Below, in pieces: positions 23,157-31,826 of a stretch of 36,840 nucleotides of DNA. The stretch is from positions 1 to 36,840 of the forward strand of contig JAILCZ010000008.1 of the NCBI GenBank assembly GCA_024689985.1, written 5' to 3'. The DNA is from Bacteroidales bacterium. Lineage in GTDB: Bacteria > Bacteroidota > Bacteroidia > Bacteroidales > UBA932. The notes beneath the pieces are model-generated. The model did not search any database, was not told the origin of the DNA, and worked only from the letters and a program-made list of their open reading frames with translations. Within the stretch, counting starts at the first letter, position 1; each line of letters starts with the position of its first letter. Both the position numbers and the translations under genes were made by a program.

Positions 23157-24941
23157 ATGAGCATCAAGTCAGCCCTGTATGGCCTTATTTTCACGGCCGC
23201 GCTGTCATTCAGCCTCGACGCAGAAGCGTGCACTAACATCCTCATCACCAGAGGAGCAAGCAAGGACGGATCCAACATCATATCCTATGCTGCGGATTCG
23301 CACGTCAACTATGGAGAACTCTATTTTCACCCGGCCGCAGACTGGGCTCCGGGCACTATGCTGAGAGTTACCAACTGGGATACCGGACAGTATATGGGAG
23401 ACATCCCACAGGTGGCCCATACATACAAGACTGTCGGAAATATGAATGAGCACCAGCTCATCATCGCGGAGACTACATTCGGAGGCAGAAGTGAGCTCGA
23501 GGACAGGAAAGGAATCCTTGATTACGGATCACTCATATATATTACTCTCCAGAGGGCAAGCAATGCACGCGAGGCCATAAAGACCATCGTGGAGCTTGCG
23601 AACACCTACGGATATGCATCCGAAGGCGAGTCCTTCTCAATCGCCGACAGGGACGAAGTCTGGGTGATGGACCTTATCGGCAAGGGAATGAATATCCGTA
23701 ACGGAAAGAATATGGACAAGGGAATCGTATGGGTGGCGCGCAGAGTGCCAGACGGATACATATGCGCACACGCCAACCAGGCGCGAATCACGACCTTCCC
23801 GCTGGACGACCCGGACAACTGTATGTATGCTGAAGACGTCATCTCCTTCGCCAGAAGGAAGGGCTATTTCAGCGGAGCGGACGAGGAATTCTCATTCAGC
23901 GCAGCCTATGCTCCTTACGATTTCGGAACCGTGAGAGCCTGCGATGCCAGGGTGTGGGCGGCATACAACCTTCTCAGCAAGGGCTGGTTCACATACAAGG
24001 ATGAGAATGGAAAACTTGTCACCAAGGATGCCTACAACTGGCTTGACTATGCTATGGGCTATGACCTGGAAAACAGGATGCCGCTGTTCATCAGACCGGT
24101 GGACAAGATATCCGTGAAGGACGTTGCCAATGCGATGAGAGACCATTATGAGGGAACGCCGATGGATATGACGACCGATATCGGAGCCGGCGGAAACGCC
24201 CTCCCTTACAGGGCCCGTCCGCTTGACTGGTCAGTAAACGACACTACATATGTGAACGAGCGCGCGATCGCCACCCAGCAGACAGGATTCTGGTTCGTGG
24301 CCCAGGCGAGATGCTTCCTCCCTGATGTCATCGGCGGTCTTCTCTGGTTCTCGGTAGATGATGCCGCGACATCATATGTCACTCCTATATACTCAAATGT
24401 GGATGCGGTGCCTGACTGCCTCCGTGAAGGAAACGGAAACATCATCACCTATTCCGCAACCTCACAGTTCTGGATCAACAACAGAGTGGCAAATTCCTGC
24501 TACAAGATGTACAACCATATGGCTCCTTATGTCCGCGACAGAATCGACAGATTCGAAGACGCGCAGATGGAAAAGCTGGTCCCTGAAATGGACAGGAAGG
24601 CCCTTGAGGAGTACAACAAGATTGCCTACAAGCTTCAGGACAGACTAAAGAAAAACGCCAACGCGAGAGTCTCAAGCGACCCTCTCGTCGGCGTCAGAAA
24701 AATGCTTACCGAATATTCTGTAAAGACTGCTCAGGACCAGTTTGCGGCTTGGGTTCAGCTGGAACAGGACCTTCAGGTCAAGTTCCTCGACTTCAACGTC
24801 AAGCCTCAGAATCCTGACGGAACCTTCCGACACAGCGAGCACTCGAAGAAATTCCCGTCAAGGGTGCTTCATCCGGGCTACACGGACAAGTGGAAGGACG
24901 CAGTCATCAAGGACAACGGAGAAACTCTCCGCGTGCGTTAG
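23157..24941 (+). CDS. Secreted C69-family dipeptidase
   Basis: The 594-residue product is a U34/C69 (PepD-like) N-terminal nucleophile hydrolase. A signal-like leader (MSIKSALYGLIFTAALSF) ends at ACTNILITRGAS, so processing would expose Cys25 as the catalytic N-terminal nucleophile. Further family landmarks are ADSHVNYGELYFHPA, NEHQLIIAETTFGGR, ESFSIADRDEVWVMDLIGKG, HANQARITTFPLDDPDN and a C-terminal LLWFSVDDAATSYVTPIY. Such enzymes release dipeptides from peptide N-termini in the periplasm, which suits asaccharolytic peptide use in Bacteroidales. The stop overlaps that of convergent clpB by 2-4 nt, leaving no room for a classical terminator. Confidence 0.92.
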   Translation: MSIKSALYGLIFTAALSFSLDAEACTNILITRGASKDGSNIISYAADSHVNYGELYFHPAADWAPGTMLRVTNWDTGQYMGDIPQVAHTYKTVGNMNEHQLIIAETTFGGRSELEDRKGILDYGSLIYITLQRASNAREAIKTIVELANTYGYASEGESFSIADRDEVWVMDLIGKGMNIRNGKNMDKGIVWVARRVPDGYICAHANQARITTFPLDDPDNCMYAEDVISFARRKGYFSGADEEFSFSAAYAPYDFGTVRACDARVWAAYNLLSKGWFTYKDENGKLVTKDAYNWLDYAMGYDLENRMPLFIRPVDKISVKDVANAMRDHYEGTPMDMTTDIGAGGNALPYRARPLDWSVNDTTYVNERAIATQQTGFWFVAQARCFLPDVIGGLLWFSVDDAATSYVTPIYSNVDAVPDCLREGNGNIITYSATSQFWINNRVANSCYKMYNHMAPYVRDRIDRFEDAQMEKLVPEMDRKALEEYNKIAYKLQDRLKKNANARVSSDPLVGVRKMLTEYSVKTAQDQFAAWVQLEQDLQVKFLDFNVKPQNPDGTFRHSEHSKKFPSRVLHPGYTDKWKDAVIKDNGETLRVR

Positions 24942-27037
24942 TTCCTGAGAAATACTTTGCCGTCCTTTGCGTCGGCCGTGATGGCACTGTCCTTATGGAT
25001 GGTGCCATTCAGTATATCCGTGGCAAGCTTGTTCAGCAAGTCTCTCTGGACAATCCTCTTGATAGGACGGGCTCCGTAGGCAGGATCGTATCCCTCCTTC
25101 GTGAGGGCCTCCTCGAAGTCCTTTGTCCACTCGATGGAGATGTTGCTCTCTGAGAGCTTCTGCTGAAGGTTCTTCATCTGGATCCTGAGAATCTCAGTGA
25201 TGTCGTCCTTGGTAAGAGGGTCGAACATTATGATTTCGTCGATACGGTTGAGGAACTCAGGTCGGAAGGTCTGCTTGAGGACTTCCATAGCCTTGTCGTT
25301 GCCCTCTTTGCTGCCGTCGATGAACTCCGATCCGGCGTTGGATGTCATAATGAGGATGGTATTCTTGAAGTCCACGGTCCTGCCCTTGTTGTCGGTCAGA
25401 CGACCGTCGTCAAGAACCTGGAGGAGGACGTTGAAGACATCAGGATGGGCCTTCTCGATTTCATCCAGGAGGATGACGGAATAAGGCTTTCTCCTTACGG
25501 CCTCCGTCAGCTGGCCGCCCTCGTCGTATCCTACGTATCCCGGAGGAGCGCCCACGAGACGGCTCACCGTGTGCCTCTCCTGGTATTCGCTCATATCGAT
25601 TCTGGTAATCATACTCTCGTCATTGAAGAGGAACTGGGCCAGAGTCTTCGCAAGCTCGGTCTTGCCCACGCCTGTCGTACCCATAAAGAGGAACGAACCG
25701 ATAGGCCTCTTTTCGTTGGAAAGGCCTGCGCGGCTTCGTCTTACGGCATCGGCCACGGCACGGATGGCGCGGTCCTGGCCGACCACTCTTGCGTGGAGCT
25801 CGTCTTCCATCTTGAGGAGCTTGTCCTTCTCGCTCTCGAGCATCTTGGCCACAGGGATGCCGGTCCATTTTGCAACGACTTCTGCGATGTCCTGAGGCGT
25901 TACGGACTCAGTGATCACAGGGTCCTTTACGGCAGCCTGTTTTGCGGAAAGCTCGTCGATCTTCTTCTGAAGCTCTGCCAGGGTGCCGTACCTGAGCTCG
26001 GCAACCTTGCCGTAGTCTCCGGCACGCTCCGCGCTCTGAGCCTGAATCTTCACGTCCTCCATCTTCTGGCGGGCGTTCTGCAGGTCGGTGAGTATGCTCT
26101 TCTCGGCATTCCACCTTTTCATAAGGGCGTCCCTCTTTCCGTTGAGGTCCTTGAGCTCTTCTTCAATCTTGTTCATCTTCAGGCCCACGCCTTCGCGCTT
26201 GATGGCCTCCTTCTCGATTTCCAGCTGCCTGATGGAGCTGTTGAGTTCGGCGATAGGTTCAGGAACGGAGTTCATCTCCAGCCTGAGCTTTGAAGCGGCC
26301 TCGTCCACAAGGTCGATGGCCTTGTCCGGGAGATAACGGTCTGAGATGTATCTGTGGGACAGGTTGACGGCTGCGATGAGGGCGTCGTCCTCGATACGTA
26401 CCCTGTGATGGTTCTCGTACTTCTCCTTGAGTCCACGCATAATCGCGATGGATTCCGATGGAGACGGCTCATCAATCATAACCTTCTGGAATCGGCGCTC
26501 CAGGGCCTTGTCCGTCTCGAAGTATTTCTGATATTCGTCAAGGGTGGTTGAGCCGATTGTCCTCAGCTCACCCCTTGCAAGGGCCGGCTTGAGGATGTTG
26601 GATGCGTCCATCGCTCCGGAAGTACGTCCCGCTCCGACGAGGGTATGGATCTCATCGATGAAGAGGATGATTTCTCCGGCTGAATCCACGACTTCCTTGA
26701 CGACTCCCTTGAGCCTCTCCTCGAACTCGCCCTGGTATTTAGCACCCGCAATGAGGGCACCCATATCCAGGGAGTAGATCTTTCTGTCCTTGAGGTTCTC
26801 CGGAACCTGTCCGTCAACTATTTTCTGGGCTATGCCTTCGGATATGGCGGTCTTGCCGACACCAGGCTCACCTACGAGAATCGGGTTGTTCTTTGTCCTT
26901 CGGCTGAGAATCTGAAGGACCCTTCTTATTTCTTCGTCCCTGCCGATGACAGGGTCGAGTTTTCCTTTGGAGGCCTGCTCGTTCAGATCCTGAGCGAAGC
27001 GGCTGAGGAATTCGAATTTCTTGTTTGCAGTTTCCAT
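24938..27037 (-). CDS. clpB: ATP-dependent disaggregase ClpB lacking the N-terminal domain
   Basis: The 699-residue product contains both AAA+ modules and the ClpB middle domain but starts at the linker before NBD1 ([20 protein letters not shown]), so the usual 140-150-residue N-terminal substrate-binding domain is missing; full ClpB is about 860 residues. Motifs: Walker A1 GEPGVGKT (56-63), Walker B1 [10 protein letters not shown], the coiled-coil middle domain at about residues 260-370, Walker A2 GTTGVGKT, Walker B2 [11 protein letters not shown] and the pore loop GYVGYDEGG. Only 110 nt separate it from secG, so no N-domain is hidden upstream. E. coli makes a similar short form from an internal start; here it is the only form encoded at this locus. 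An inverted repeat, promoter and leader hairpin precede it. Confidence 0.94.
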   Translation of the reverse strand: METANKKFEFLSRFAQDLNEQASKGKLDPVIGRDEEIRRVLQILSRRTKNNPILVGEPGVGKTAISEGIAQKIVDGQVPENLKDRKIYSLDMGALIAGAKYQGEFEERLKGVVKEVVDSAGEIILFIDEIHTLVGAGRTSGAMDASNILKPALARGELRTIGSTTLDEYQKYFETDKALERRFQKVMIDEPSPSESIAIMRGLKEKYENHHRVRIEDDALIAAVNLSHRYISDRYLPDKAIDLVDEAASKLRLEMNSVPEPIAELNSSIRQLEIEKEAIKREGVGLKMNKIEEELKDLNGKRDALMKRWNAEKSILTDLQNARQKMEDVKIQAQSAERAGDYGKVAELRYGTLAELQKKIDELSAKQAAVKDPVITESVTPQDIAEVVAKWTGIPVAKMLESEKDKLLKMEDELHARVVGQDRAIRAVADAVRRSRAGLSNEKRPIGSFLFMGTTGVGKTELAKTLAQFLFNDESMITRIDMSEYQERHTVSRLVGAPPGYVGYDEGGQLTEAVRRKPYSVILLDEIEKAHPDVFNVLLQVLDDGRLTDNKGRTVDFKNTILIMTSNAGSEFIDGSKEGNDKAMEVLKQTFRPEFLNRIDEIIMFDPLTKDDITEILRIQMKNLQQKLSESNISIEWTKDFEEALTKEGYDPAYGARPIKRIVQRDLLNKLATDILNGTIHKDSAITADAKDGKVFLRN

Positions 27038-27055
27038 AGTGTGATCTTTTTAAAT

Positions 27056-27090
27056 AAAAAAACAGTCGCCCGGCATCTGCCGGACAACTG
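27056..27090 (-). terminator. Terminator-like hairpin upstream of clpB
   Basis: CCGGCA (27070-27075) and TGCCGG (27078-27083), extended by outer CAGT/ACTG pairs after a 3x3 internal loop, form a stable hairpin followed on the minus strand by seven T. It can end the secG operon, but it also lies downstream of the apparent clpB promoter, so it is in the clpB leader. Confidence 0.7.
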
Positions 27091-27098
27091 CTTAATGT

Positions 27099-27131
27099 CA
27101 AATTATATTCCAACGCCCTTTGACTGACAAA
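27099..27131 (-). promoter_or_regulatory. Probable clpB promoter
   Basis: On the minus strand TTTG (27131 to 27128) is followed after 20 nt by TATAATTTG (27107 to 27099), a near match to the -7 box with one extra base. The -33 box lies within the inverted repeat at 27124-27138. Confidence 0.5.
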
Positions 27132-27138
27132 TTGTCAG
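27124..27138. promoter_or_regulatory. Inverted repeat overlapping the clpB -33 box, candidate operator
   Basis: CTGACAAATTGTCAG is a 7-bp perfect inverted repeat around one central base. It covers the TTTG of the predicted clpB promoter, where a repressor would block initiation. It is not a CIRCE element. It could instead form a small hairpin at the end of the secG transcript. Confidence 0.5.
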
Positions 27139-27147
27139 CCGCGGGAA

Positions 27148-27522
27148 TTACTCTTGTACAGGAGCCTCAGTAGCTGGAGCCTCTGCTGCAGGAGCCTCTG
27201 TTGAAGGCATTGCTGATGCAGGGAACTCAGGTGCTGCGTTTTCCTGAACGGCTTCAATCTCGTTGGTGATGTCAACGCCAGGCTTGTTGTTTCCGCCTGT
27301 CGTGAATGAGGTAACGATTGAAATTACGAGGATGAATGATACGAGACCCCAGGTGAGCTTCTCGAGGAAGTCAGCTGTCTGTCTTACACCAAAAGCCTGG
27401 TTACCTGCAACGAAATTGCTGGCAAGACCCTCTCCCTTTCCGCTCTGGAGGAGAACCACCAGCACGAGAAGAAGGCTGGCAATTACGATAAATACCGTAA
27501 GAGTAATGAATAGTGCGCTCAT
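27148..27522 (-). CDS. secG: Protein translocase subunit SecG
   Basis: SecG is the small non-essential partner of SecYE. The 124-residue product has the two expected membrane helices (residues 4-26 and 55-76) joined by the conserved QSGKGEGLASNF loop and the GVRQTADFLEKLTW segment. The last 45 residues are a Pro/Ala/Glu/Thr-rich tail (PSTEAPAAEAPATEAPVQE), common in Bacteroidota SecG and probably unstructured. Its ATG overlaps the stop of the preceding gene by 4 nt (ATGA), so it is the last gene of the regulator-lptE operon. Together with secDF it gives two Sec components in the window at separate loci. Confidence 0.93.
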   Translation of the reverse strand: MSALFITLTVFIVIASLLLVLVVLLQSGKGEGLASNFVAGNQAFGVRQTADFLEKLTWGLVSFILVISIVTSFTTGGNNKPGVDITNEIEAVQENAAPEFPASAMPSTEAPAAEAPATEAPVQE

Positions 27523-28034
27523 ATTTTTTGTTTATTTTTTTCAATAAGGGTTGCAAAGTAAGCACTTTTTTCCGGATATCGCAAAATAAGTTTGGAATAG
27601 ATTCCGTTGGCCAGTTCATAGAGGCCCTGTTTCTCGTAAATCTTTGCGAGCGTTTCAGTTGCGACTTCGGTTCCTTTCTCTTCTGCAATCGGAGTCGCAT
27701 CCCCATCCTTCGTACCAACGATCTTGGCGATCTCGTTGAAAATCGAGCCTTCCTGACGGCTTGCGTCCTGGTACTGGTCTGATGAGAAAAAGTCTCCCCC
27801 GACGACCGCACGCGCCGGTCTGGACGGTCTTTCCTTCTTTTCCGGGCGGGCTATTCCGTGGGTGATTTCCCTTGAAACCATATAGATTGCCGCAGATTCC
27901 ACCGTGGTCGGGTCCTTCTGTGCAAGGACCTTCCTGGCCGCCGCGAACCAAGGGTATTGGTCCACTACCGCACGAAGTTCCTCAGGACTCAGCTTCTTCA
28001 GGTCCTGAGTCTTTATTTCCGGATTTTCTACCAC
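27519..28034 (-). CDS. TPR-like protein between lptE and secG, unknown function
   Basis: The 171-residue soluble protein has no signal peptide. The N-terminus (SPEELRAVVDQYPWFAAARKVLAQ) is helical, the middle is a low-complexity charged linker, and residues 125-165 (TETLAKIYEKQGLYELANGIYSKLILRYPEKSAYF) look like one and a half TPR units. I recognise the arrangement as a conserved hypothetical in Bacteroidota next to secG, but know no function. It overlaps lptE by 7 nt upstream and secG by 4 nt downstream, so the three are translated from one message. A role in envelope assembly is only suggested by position. Confidence 0.75.
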   Translation of the reverse strand: MVENPEIKTQDLKKLSPEELRAVVDQYPWFAAARKVLAQKDPTTVESAAIYMVSREITHGIARPEKKERPSRPARAVVGGDFFSSDQYQDASRQEGSIFNEIAKIVGTKDGDATPIAEEKGTEVATETLAKIYEKQGLYELANGIYSKLILRYPEKSAYFATLIEKNKQKI

Positions 28035-28558
28035 TGTGCTACCGTTGCGTTGAAGATGTCGTCGCAGAGTTTCTCTATGATTTCTTCGCAGAGAGTGCTT
28101 TCGACTGCGTCAAGAGAGTTCGTCGAATCGTAGTCCGCGTATTGTGAGAAGCTCTTTTCGAGGTCCTGGGAAGAATCCTTCCTGTTCGTGAACTTGATTT
28201 TCACGGTGACGGTGAGGCGGTTCTGTGAAGCGACTTCGTCAGCTGTCACGGCCGTCGCCCTTACGTCGTAGCCTGTGATCTCGCCTTCGATTTCGAGGTC
28301 TCCGTCCATATCGACCTGCTCAAGTCTTGTCTGTTTCCTGAACTGGTCCTTGACGGCTTCGGTGAGGTCGTTGCTGAGGCTAGGGTTCACCTTGAGGGCT
28401 TTGTACTCGAAGTAGTTGATGGTGATGGTCTTCACCGAAGTGTAGTCAATTGACGATCCGGTGAAGGAGTAGATTCCGCACGAGCGGAGAATCATCAGCG
28501 TACAGAGCAAAGCTGCAACGATGCCTATTCTGGCGAGTATGAGTCTTATTTTTCTCAT
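28028..28558 (-). CDS. lptE: LPS assembly lipoprotein LptE
   Basis: LptE plugs the LptD barrel that inserts LPS in the outer leaflet. The 176-residue product starts with a lipoprotein signal whose lipobox is LRSC (C27), followed by GIYSFTGSSIDYTSVKTITI, the start typical of Bacteroidota LptE. The rest alternates beta strands and a helix, including FEYKALKVNPSLSNDLTEAV and NRLTVTVKIKFTN, as expected for the fold. It overlaps the sigma54-type regulator gene by 4 nt and the TPR-like gene by 7 nt. LptD is not in the window. Confidence 0.88.
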   Translation of the reverse strand: MRKIRLILARIGIVAALLCTLMILRSCGIYSFTGSSIDYTSVKTITINYFEYKALKVNPSLSNDLTEAVKDQFRKQTRLEQVDMDGDLEIEGEITGYDVRATAVTADEVASQNRLTVTVKIKFTNRKDSSQDLEKSFSQYADYDSTNSLDAVESTLCEEIIEKLCDDIFNATVAQW

Positions 28559-29811
28559 TTGTCGAGACTGTATCTTTTAATCCATCTGTAGAGGGTGCGC
28601 TCGGAGATGCCCAGTTCGTCCGCGGCTACTTTTCTGTTGCCGCCGCTGCGCTCCAGCGCCTTCCTGATCAGGTCCTCATTCATTTTCTGTACCGAAAGCG
28701 TCAGAGGTGCGGCATCCTGCCACTCCACCTCTTCCGGTTCCGGGTTCTGAGGCTCCGGCTGAATGTGGCTCTGGATTGGAGCCGTGTTGATGTTCGATGT
28801 CGGGATAGGTGCCTGGATAGGAGGCTGCAGAGGCGTCTGGCCTGTAGCCATCGGGCTGTTCTGCCTTTCCTGCTTCAGTTTTTCCACGTCCTGCTTCAAC
28901 TCGATGAGGGCCTTGATGATCATCTGACGGTCGGCGTCCGACATTCCAGAGCCTCCCTGCTGAGGTCCGTCAAAGACGGCAGGAAGAGCTTCTTCTTCCC
29001 GAGGCATATAGAGCGAAAGCGTCGGCGCGTCCAGGACCACTCTCTCCGTGGTCGGGGTGAGCGGCTTTGACTCAAGGGCGGTGATTGTCTCGGCGACGTT
29101 CTTGAGCTGGCGGATGTTGCCCGGCCAGCGGTAGTTGATGAGCATCTGCACGGCGTCGTTGGTTAGAGCGACCTTGCAGATTCCGTTTCTTGCCGAAAAG
29201 TCCGATGTGAACTTGCGGAAGAGAAGGTAGATGTCACCCTTCCTTTCACGGAGCGCCGGCATCCTTATCTGGATTGCGTTGAGTCGATAATATAGATCTG
29301 CCCTGAATTTGCCCTGGGCTACGGCGTGGGAGAGGTTCACGTTGGTCGCGGCAATCACCCTGACGTCCGTCTTCTGGACCTTTGATGAACCGACTTTTAT
29401 GAATTCTCCGTTTTGGAGGACTCTGAGCAGCTTTGCCTGTGACGGGAGCGGAAGCTCACCTATTTCGTCAAGGAAGAGCGTGCCTCCGTCGGCTTCCTCA
29501 AAATAGCCTTTCCTGGTCTCCGTCGCTCCTGTGAATGAGCCTTTTTCGTGGCCGAAGAGCTCAGAATCGATGGTCCCTTCCGGAATGGCTCCGCAGTTTA
29601 CGGCAAAGTATTTGCCAGTCTTTCTGCGGCTGTTCTGATGGATGATCTTTGGGATGTTCTCCTTTCCGACTCCGCTTTCTCCTGAAACAAGAACAATGAG
29701 GTCCGTCGGAGCCACGGCCACGGCCGTCTCCAAAGCCCTGTCGAGGGCGGCGTCAGAACCTACGATATCGTATTTGTTCTTGAGTTTTTGTAATTCCTGA
29801 GAATCCATCAT
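28555..29811 (-). CDS. Sigma54-dependent transcriptional activator without receiver domain
   Basis: The 418-residue product is a bacterial enhancer-binding protein lacking an N-terminal regulatory domain: the AAA+ core begins almost at once (YDIVGSDAALDRALETA). Motifs: Walker A GESGVGKE (44-51), ELFGHEKGSFTGAT with the sigma54-contacting GAFTGA loop as GSFTGA (91-96), Walker B GGTLFLDEIGE (109-119), and RADLYYRLN. A long Gln/Pro-rich linker (about 270-370) leads to a Fis-type helix-turn-helix (GNRKVAADELGISERTLYRW). It must be controlled by expression or by a partner, since no sensor domain is attached. It heads the lptE-secG operon; MM at the start leaves two possible ATGs. Confidence 0.92.
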   Translation of the reverse strand: MMDSQELQKLKNKYDIVGSDAALDRALETAVAVAPTDLIVLVSGESGVGKENIPKIIHQNSRRKTGKYFAVNCGAIPEGTIDSELFGHEKGSFTGATETRKGYFEEADGGTLFLDEIGELPLPSQAKLLRVLQNGEFIKVGSSKVQKTDVRVIAATNVNLSHAVAQGKFRADLYYRLNAIQIRMPALRERKGDIYLLFRKFTSDFSARNGICKVALTNDAVQMLINYRWPGNIRQLKNVAETITALESKPLTPTTERVVLDAPTLSLYMPREEEALPAVFDGPQQGGSGMSDADRQMIIKALIELKQDVEKLKQERQNSPMATGQTPLQPPIQAPIPTSNINTAPIQSHIQPEPQNPEPEEVEWQDAAPLTLSVQKMNEDLIRKALERSGGNRKVAADELGISERTLYRWIKRYSLDK

Positions 29812-29821
29812 TTTGTTTTTG

Positions 29822-29829
29822 CAAAGTTA
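29822..29829 (-). promoter_or_regulatory. -7 promoter box for the regulator-lptE-secG operon
   Basis: TAACTTTG on the minus strand matches TAnnTTTG, 10 nt upstream of the regulator start, so the leader would be very short. It is a sigma-A box; no -24/-12 sigma54 site is seen. Confidence 0.55.
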
Positions 29830-29859
29830 ATAAATCAAGGAAAAAAGAAAAAGTATGAT

Positions 29860-29867
29860 TATATTTG
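29860..29867 (+). promoter_or_regulatory. -7 promoter box for the OmpA/TPR lipoprotein gene
   Basis: TATATTTG matches TAnnTTTG 43 nt upstream of the ATG at 29911, in an AT-rich divergent spacer. No TTTG -33 box is seen. Confidence 0.6.
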
Positions 29868-29910
29868 TCCCCCAAAGACAAAAGTTTAACAATTCTTAAT
29901 ACAATCAAAA

Positions 29911-31551
29911 ATGAAAAGTTTAAAGACACTCGCAGCTGCAGCACTTGCTCTTACAGCTGTTGCCTGCTCTTCTCCTGAGAAGATGGCAAAACAGGCAGAG
30001 AACGTCACAGTAACTTGTGAACCAGCTGTTCTTGAAGTTGTTGCAGGTAAGATCGAGGCTACTGTAACCGTAACCTATCCTGCGGATTATTTCAATCCTA
30101 GAGCTCTCCTCGAGGTTACTCCTGTAATCGTTTACGACGGAGGCGAGGCAGCAGCACCTGTTCTTACATACCAGGGCGAGAAGGTAAAGGATAACTACAA
30201 GGTTGTTTCAAAGGACGGCCAGACAGTTACCGAGAAGCTCACATTCGACTATGTTGAAGGAATGGAGCAGTCTTACCTCGAGCTTCGTGGTGTTGCAAAG
30301 AAGGCTAAGAACATCAAGAAGTCAGCTACTCTTCCTTCAAAGAAGGTTGCAGACGGTGCAAACACAACTTATATGCTCGTAAAGACAAGCGGCGCCCTTT
30401 CTTACAAGGCTGACGCTTATCAGGATGTAATCGCTCAGTCAGCTGAGGGACAGATCCTTTACTCAATCAACTCTGCCGATGTTGCCAACAAGCAGCTCAA
30501 GGCTCAGTCAATCAAGGATTTCCAGGCTGCTCTCGACGAGATCAAGGCTAACGAGAGAAAGACTCTCAAGGGAACCGAGGTTGTTGCTTACGCATCTCCA
30601 GACGGTGGTGAGGAGCTCAACACCAAGCTTTCTGACAAGCGTTCCGTTTCAGCTGAAAAGGCTTGGAACAAGGTTGTCAAGGGCAAGGAAGTAGCCGCAC
30701 CTGAGGTTAAGTCAGTAGGTCAGGACTGGGAAGGCTTCCAGGAGCTCGTTTCAGAGTCTGACATCCAGGACAAGGACCTCATCATCCGCGTTCTCAATAT
30801 GTACAGCGATCCTGCAGTTCGTGAAAGCGAGATCAAGAACATCTCTGAGGTTTACACAGAGCTCAAGAAGGGTGTCCTCCCTGAACTCCGCCGTGCACGC
30901 TTCATCGCTAACGTTGAGTACAAGAACTACACAGCTGAGGAGCTCGCTGCCCTCGTTGACGAGAACATCGACGTTCTCGATGAGGAGGCTGTTCTCCGCG
31001 CTGCTGCAAACGCAAAGAAGCTTGACAAGAAGATCGAGCTCTACAAGAAGGCTATCGAGAAGTTCGACAGCGACCGCGCTCAGTACAACCTCGCAGTTGC
31101 TTACCTCCAGAAGGGTGACAACGCTGCTGCAAAGAAGGCTCTCGCTGCTGTAAAGGCTGACGATGCTGACGTGAAGAACGCTAATGGTGTTCTCGCACTC
31201 CGCAACGGTGACCTCGAGGCTGCTGCAAAGGCATTTGCTGCTGCCGGCAACGACGACGCAAAGGCTAACCAGGCTGTTGTTGACATCCTCAACGGCAACT
31301 ATAGCGCTGCTTACGCTGCACTCAAGGATCAGAAGGGCTGCAACGCTGCTCTCGCTGCTCTCCTTACAGACAACGTAGACGCTGTTTACGCAAAGGCTTG
31401 CTCTTGCCCTCACGGATCATACATCAAGGCTGTCGCTGCTGCTCGCCAGGGCAAGGCTGATGATGTCAAGAAGTATCTTGAGGTTGCTTGCAAGGACGAC
31501 GCTCTCAAGGCTCGTGCTGCAAAGGACATCGAGTTCGCTGACTACAGGTAG
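29911..31551 (+). CDS. Lipoprotein with OmpA-like and TPR regions
   Basis: The 546-residue product has a lipoprotein-type signal (cysteine C19 in AVACSSPEK). Residues 30-140 form beta-rich Ig-like strands (NVTVTCEPAVLEVVAGKIEA). Residues about 215-300 contain VVAYASPDGGEELNTKLSDK followed by RSVSAEKAW, the SPDG..N..LS..R motif of OmpA-C-like peptidoglycan-binding domains in Bacteroidota. Residues 370-480 are TPR units (YNLAVAYLQKGDNAAAKKAL). The narrow codon use (repeated GCT, AAG, CTC, GAG) suggests a highly expressed gene. It has its own promoter and ends at a strong terminator. It shares its layout and the LPELRRARF motif with the protein at 33520-35835. Confidence 0.8.
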   Translation: MKSLKTLAAAALALTAVACSSPEKMAKQAENVTVTCEPAVLEVVAGKIEATVTVTYPADYFNPRALLEVTPVIVYDGGEAAAPVLTYQGEKVKDNYKVVSKDGQTVTEKLTFDYVEGMEQSYLELRGVAKKAKNIKKSATLPSKKVADGANTTYMLVKTSGALSYKADAYQDVIAQSAEGQILYSINSADVANKQLKAQSIKDFQAALDEIKANERKTLKGTEVVAYASPDGGEELNTKLSDKRSVSAEKAWNKVVKGKEVAAPEVKSVGQDWEGFQELVSESDIQDKDLIIRVLNMYSDPAVRESEIKNISEVYTELKKGVLPELRRARFIANVEYKNYTAEELAALVDENIDVLDEEAVLRAAANAKKLDKKIELYKKAIEKFDSDRAQYNLAVAYLQKGDNAAAKKALAAVKADDADVKNANGVLALRNGDLEAAAKAFAAAGNDDAKANQAVVDILNGNYSAAYAALKDQKGCNAALAALLTDNVDAVYAKACSCPHGSYIKAVAAARQGKADDVKKYLEVACKDDALKARAAKDIEFADYR

Positions 31552-31574
31552 TCTAAACCAAAGAATAAATATGA

Positions 31575-31607
31575 GGGCTGTCATCGCAAGATGACGGCCC
31601 TTTTTTT
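31575..31607 (+). terminator. Rho-independent terminator after the lipoprotein gene
   Basis: An 11-bp stem (31575-31585 with 31590-31600, one T-G pair) with loop GCAA is followed by seven T at 31601-31607. Confidence 0.92.
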
Positions 31608-31629
31608 CTTGGAAAACAAAATTTTATTG

Positions 31630-31637
31630 TATATTTG
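31630..31637 (+). promoter_or_regulatory. -7 promoter box for tRNA-Ser
   Basis: TATATTTG matches TAnnTTTG, with TTTC 21 nt upstream. It lies about 41 nt before the mature tRNA. Confidence 0.6.
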
Positions 31638-31678
31638 CAATCCCGTTTGGCATTCAGTACAAACTGACCCTCGGAATT

Positions 31679-31767
31679 GGAGAGGTGGGTGAGTGGCTGA
31701 AACCAGCAGTTTGCTAAACTGCCGTACACATTTCCGTGTACCAGGAGTTCGAATCTCCTTCTCTCCG
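31679..31767 (+). tRNA. tRNA-Ser (anticodon GCU)
   Basis: The 89-nt sequence has acceptor GGAGAGG paired with TCTCTCC (one G-T pair), anticodon stem GCAGT/ACTGC around loop TTGCTAA (anticodon GCT at 31713-31715), a long variable arm (GTACAC/GTGTAC) typical of class II tRNAs, and a T loop TTCGAAT. CCA is not encoded in full. Confidence 0.97.
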
Positions 31768-31768
31768 C

Positions 31769-31799
31769 AAAGACCCGGCAACTTTTTGCCGGGTCTTTT
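31769..31799 (+). terminator. Terminator after tRNA-Ser, possibly bidirectional
   Basis: A 12-bp stem (31769-31780 with 31787-31798) rich in G and C is followed by a short T run. A-runs on the left arm give a T-run on the other strand too, so it may also end the convergent kinase gene. Confidence 0.85.
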
Positions 31800-31826
31800 G
31801 TTTTATACCCCTGCCGTCAGGGAAAC

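Noticed and set aside
27124..27138. CIRCE heat-shock operator at clpB
   Set aside because: CIRCE is TTAGCACTC-N9-GAGTGCTAA. This repeat has a different sequence and a one-base spacer.
28555..29811. A sigma54 promoter regulated by the activator inside the window
   Set aside because: I looked for GG-N10-GC type -24/-12 sites before the neighbouring genes and found none that stands out; the nearby starts have TAnnTTTG boxes instead.
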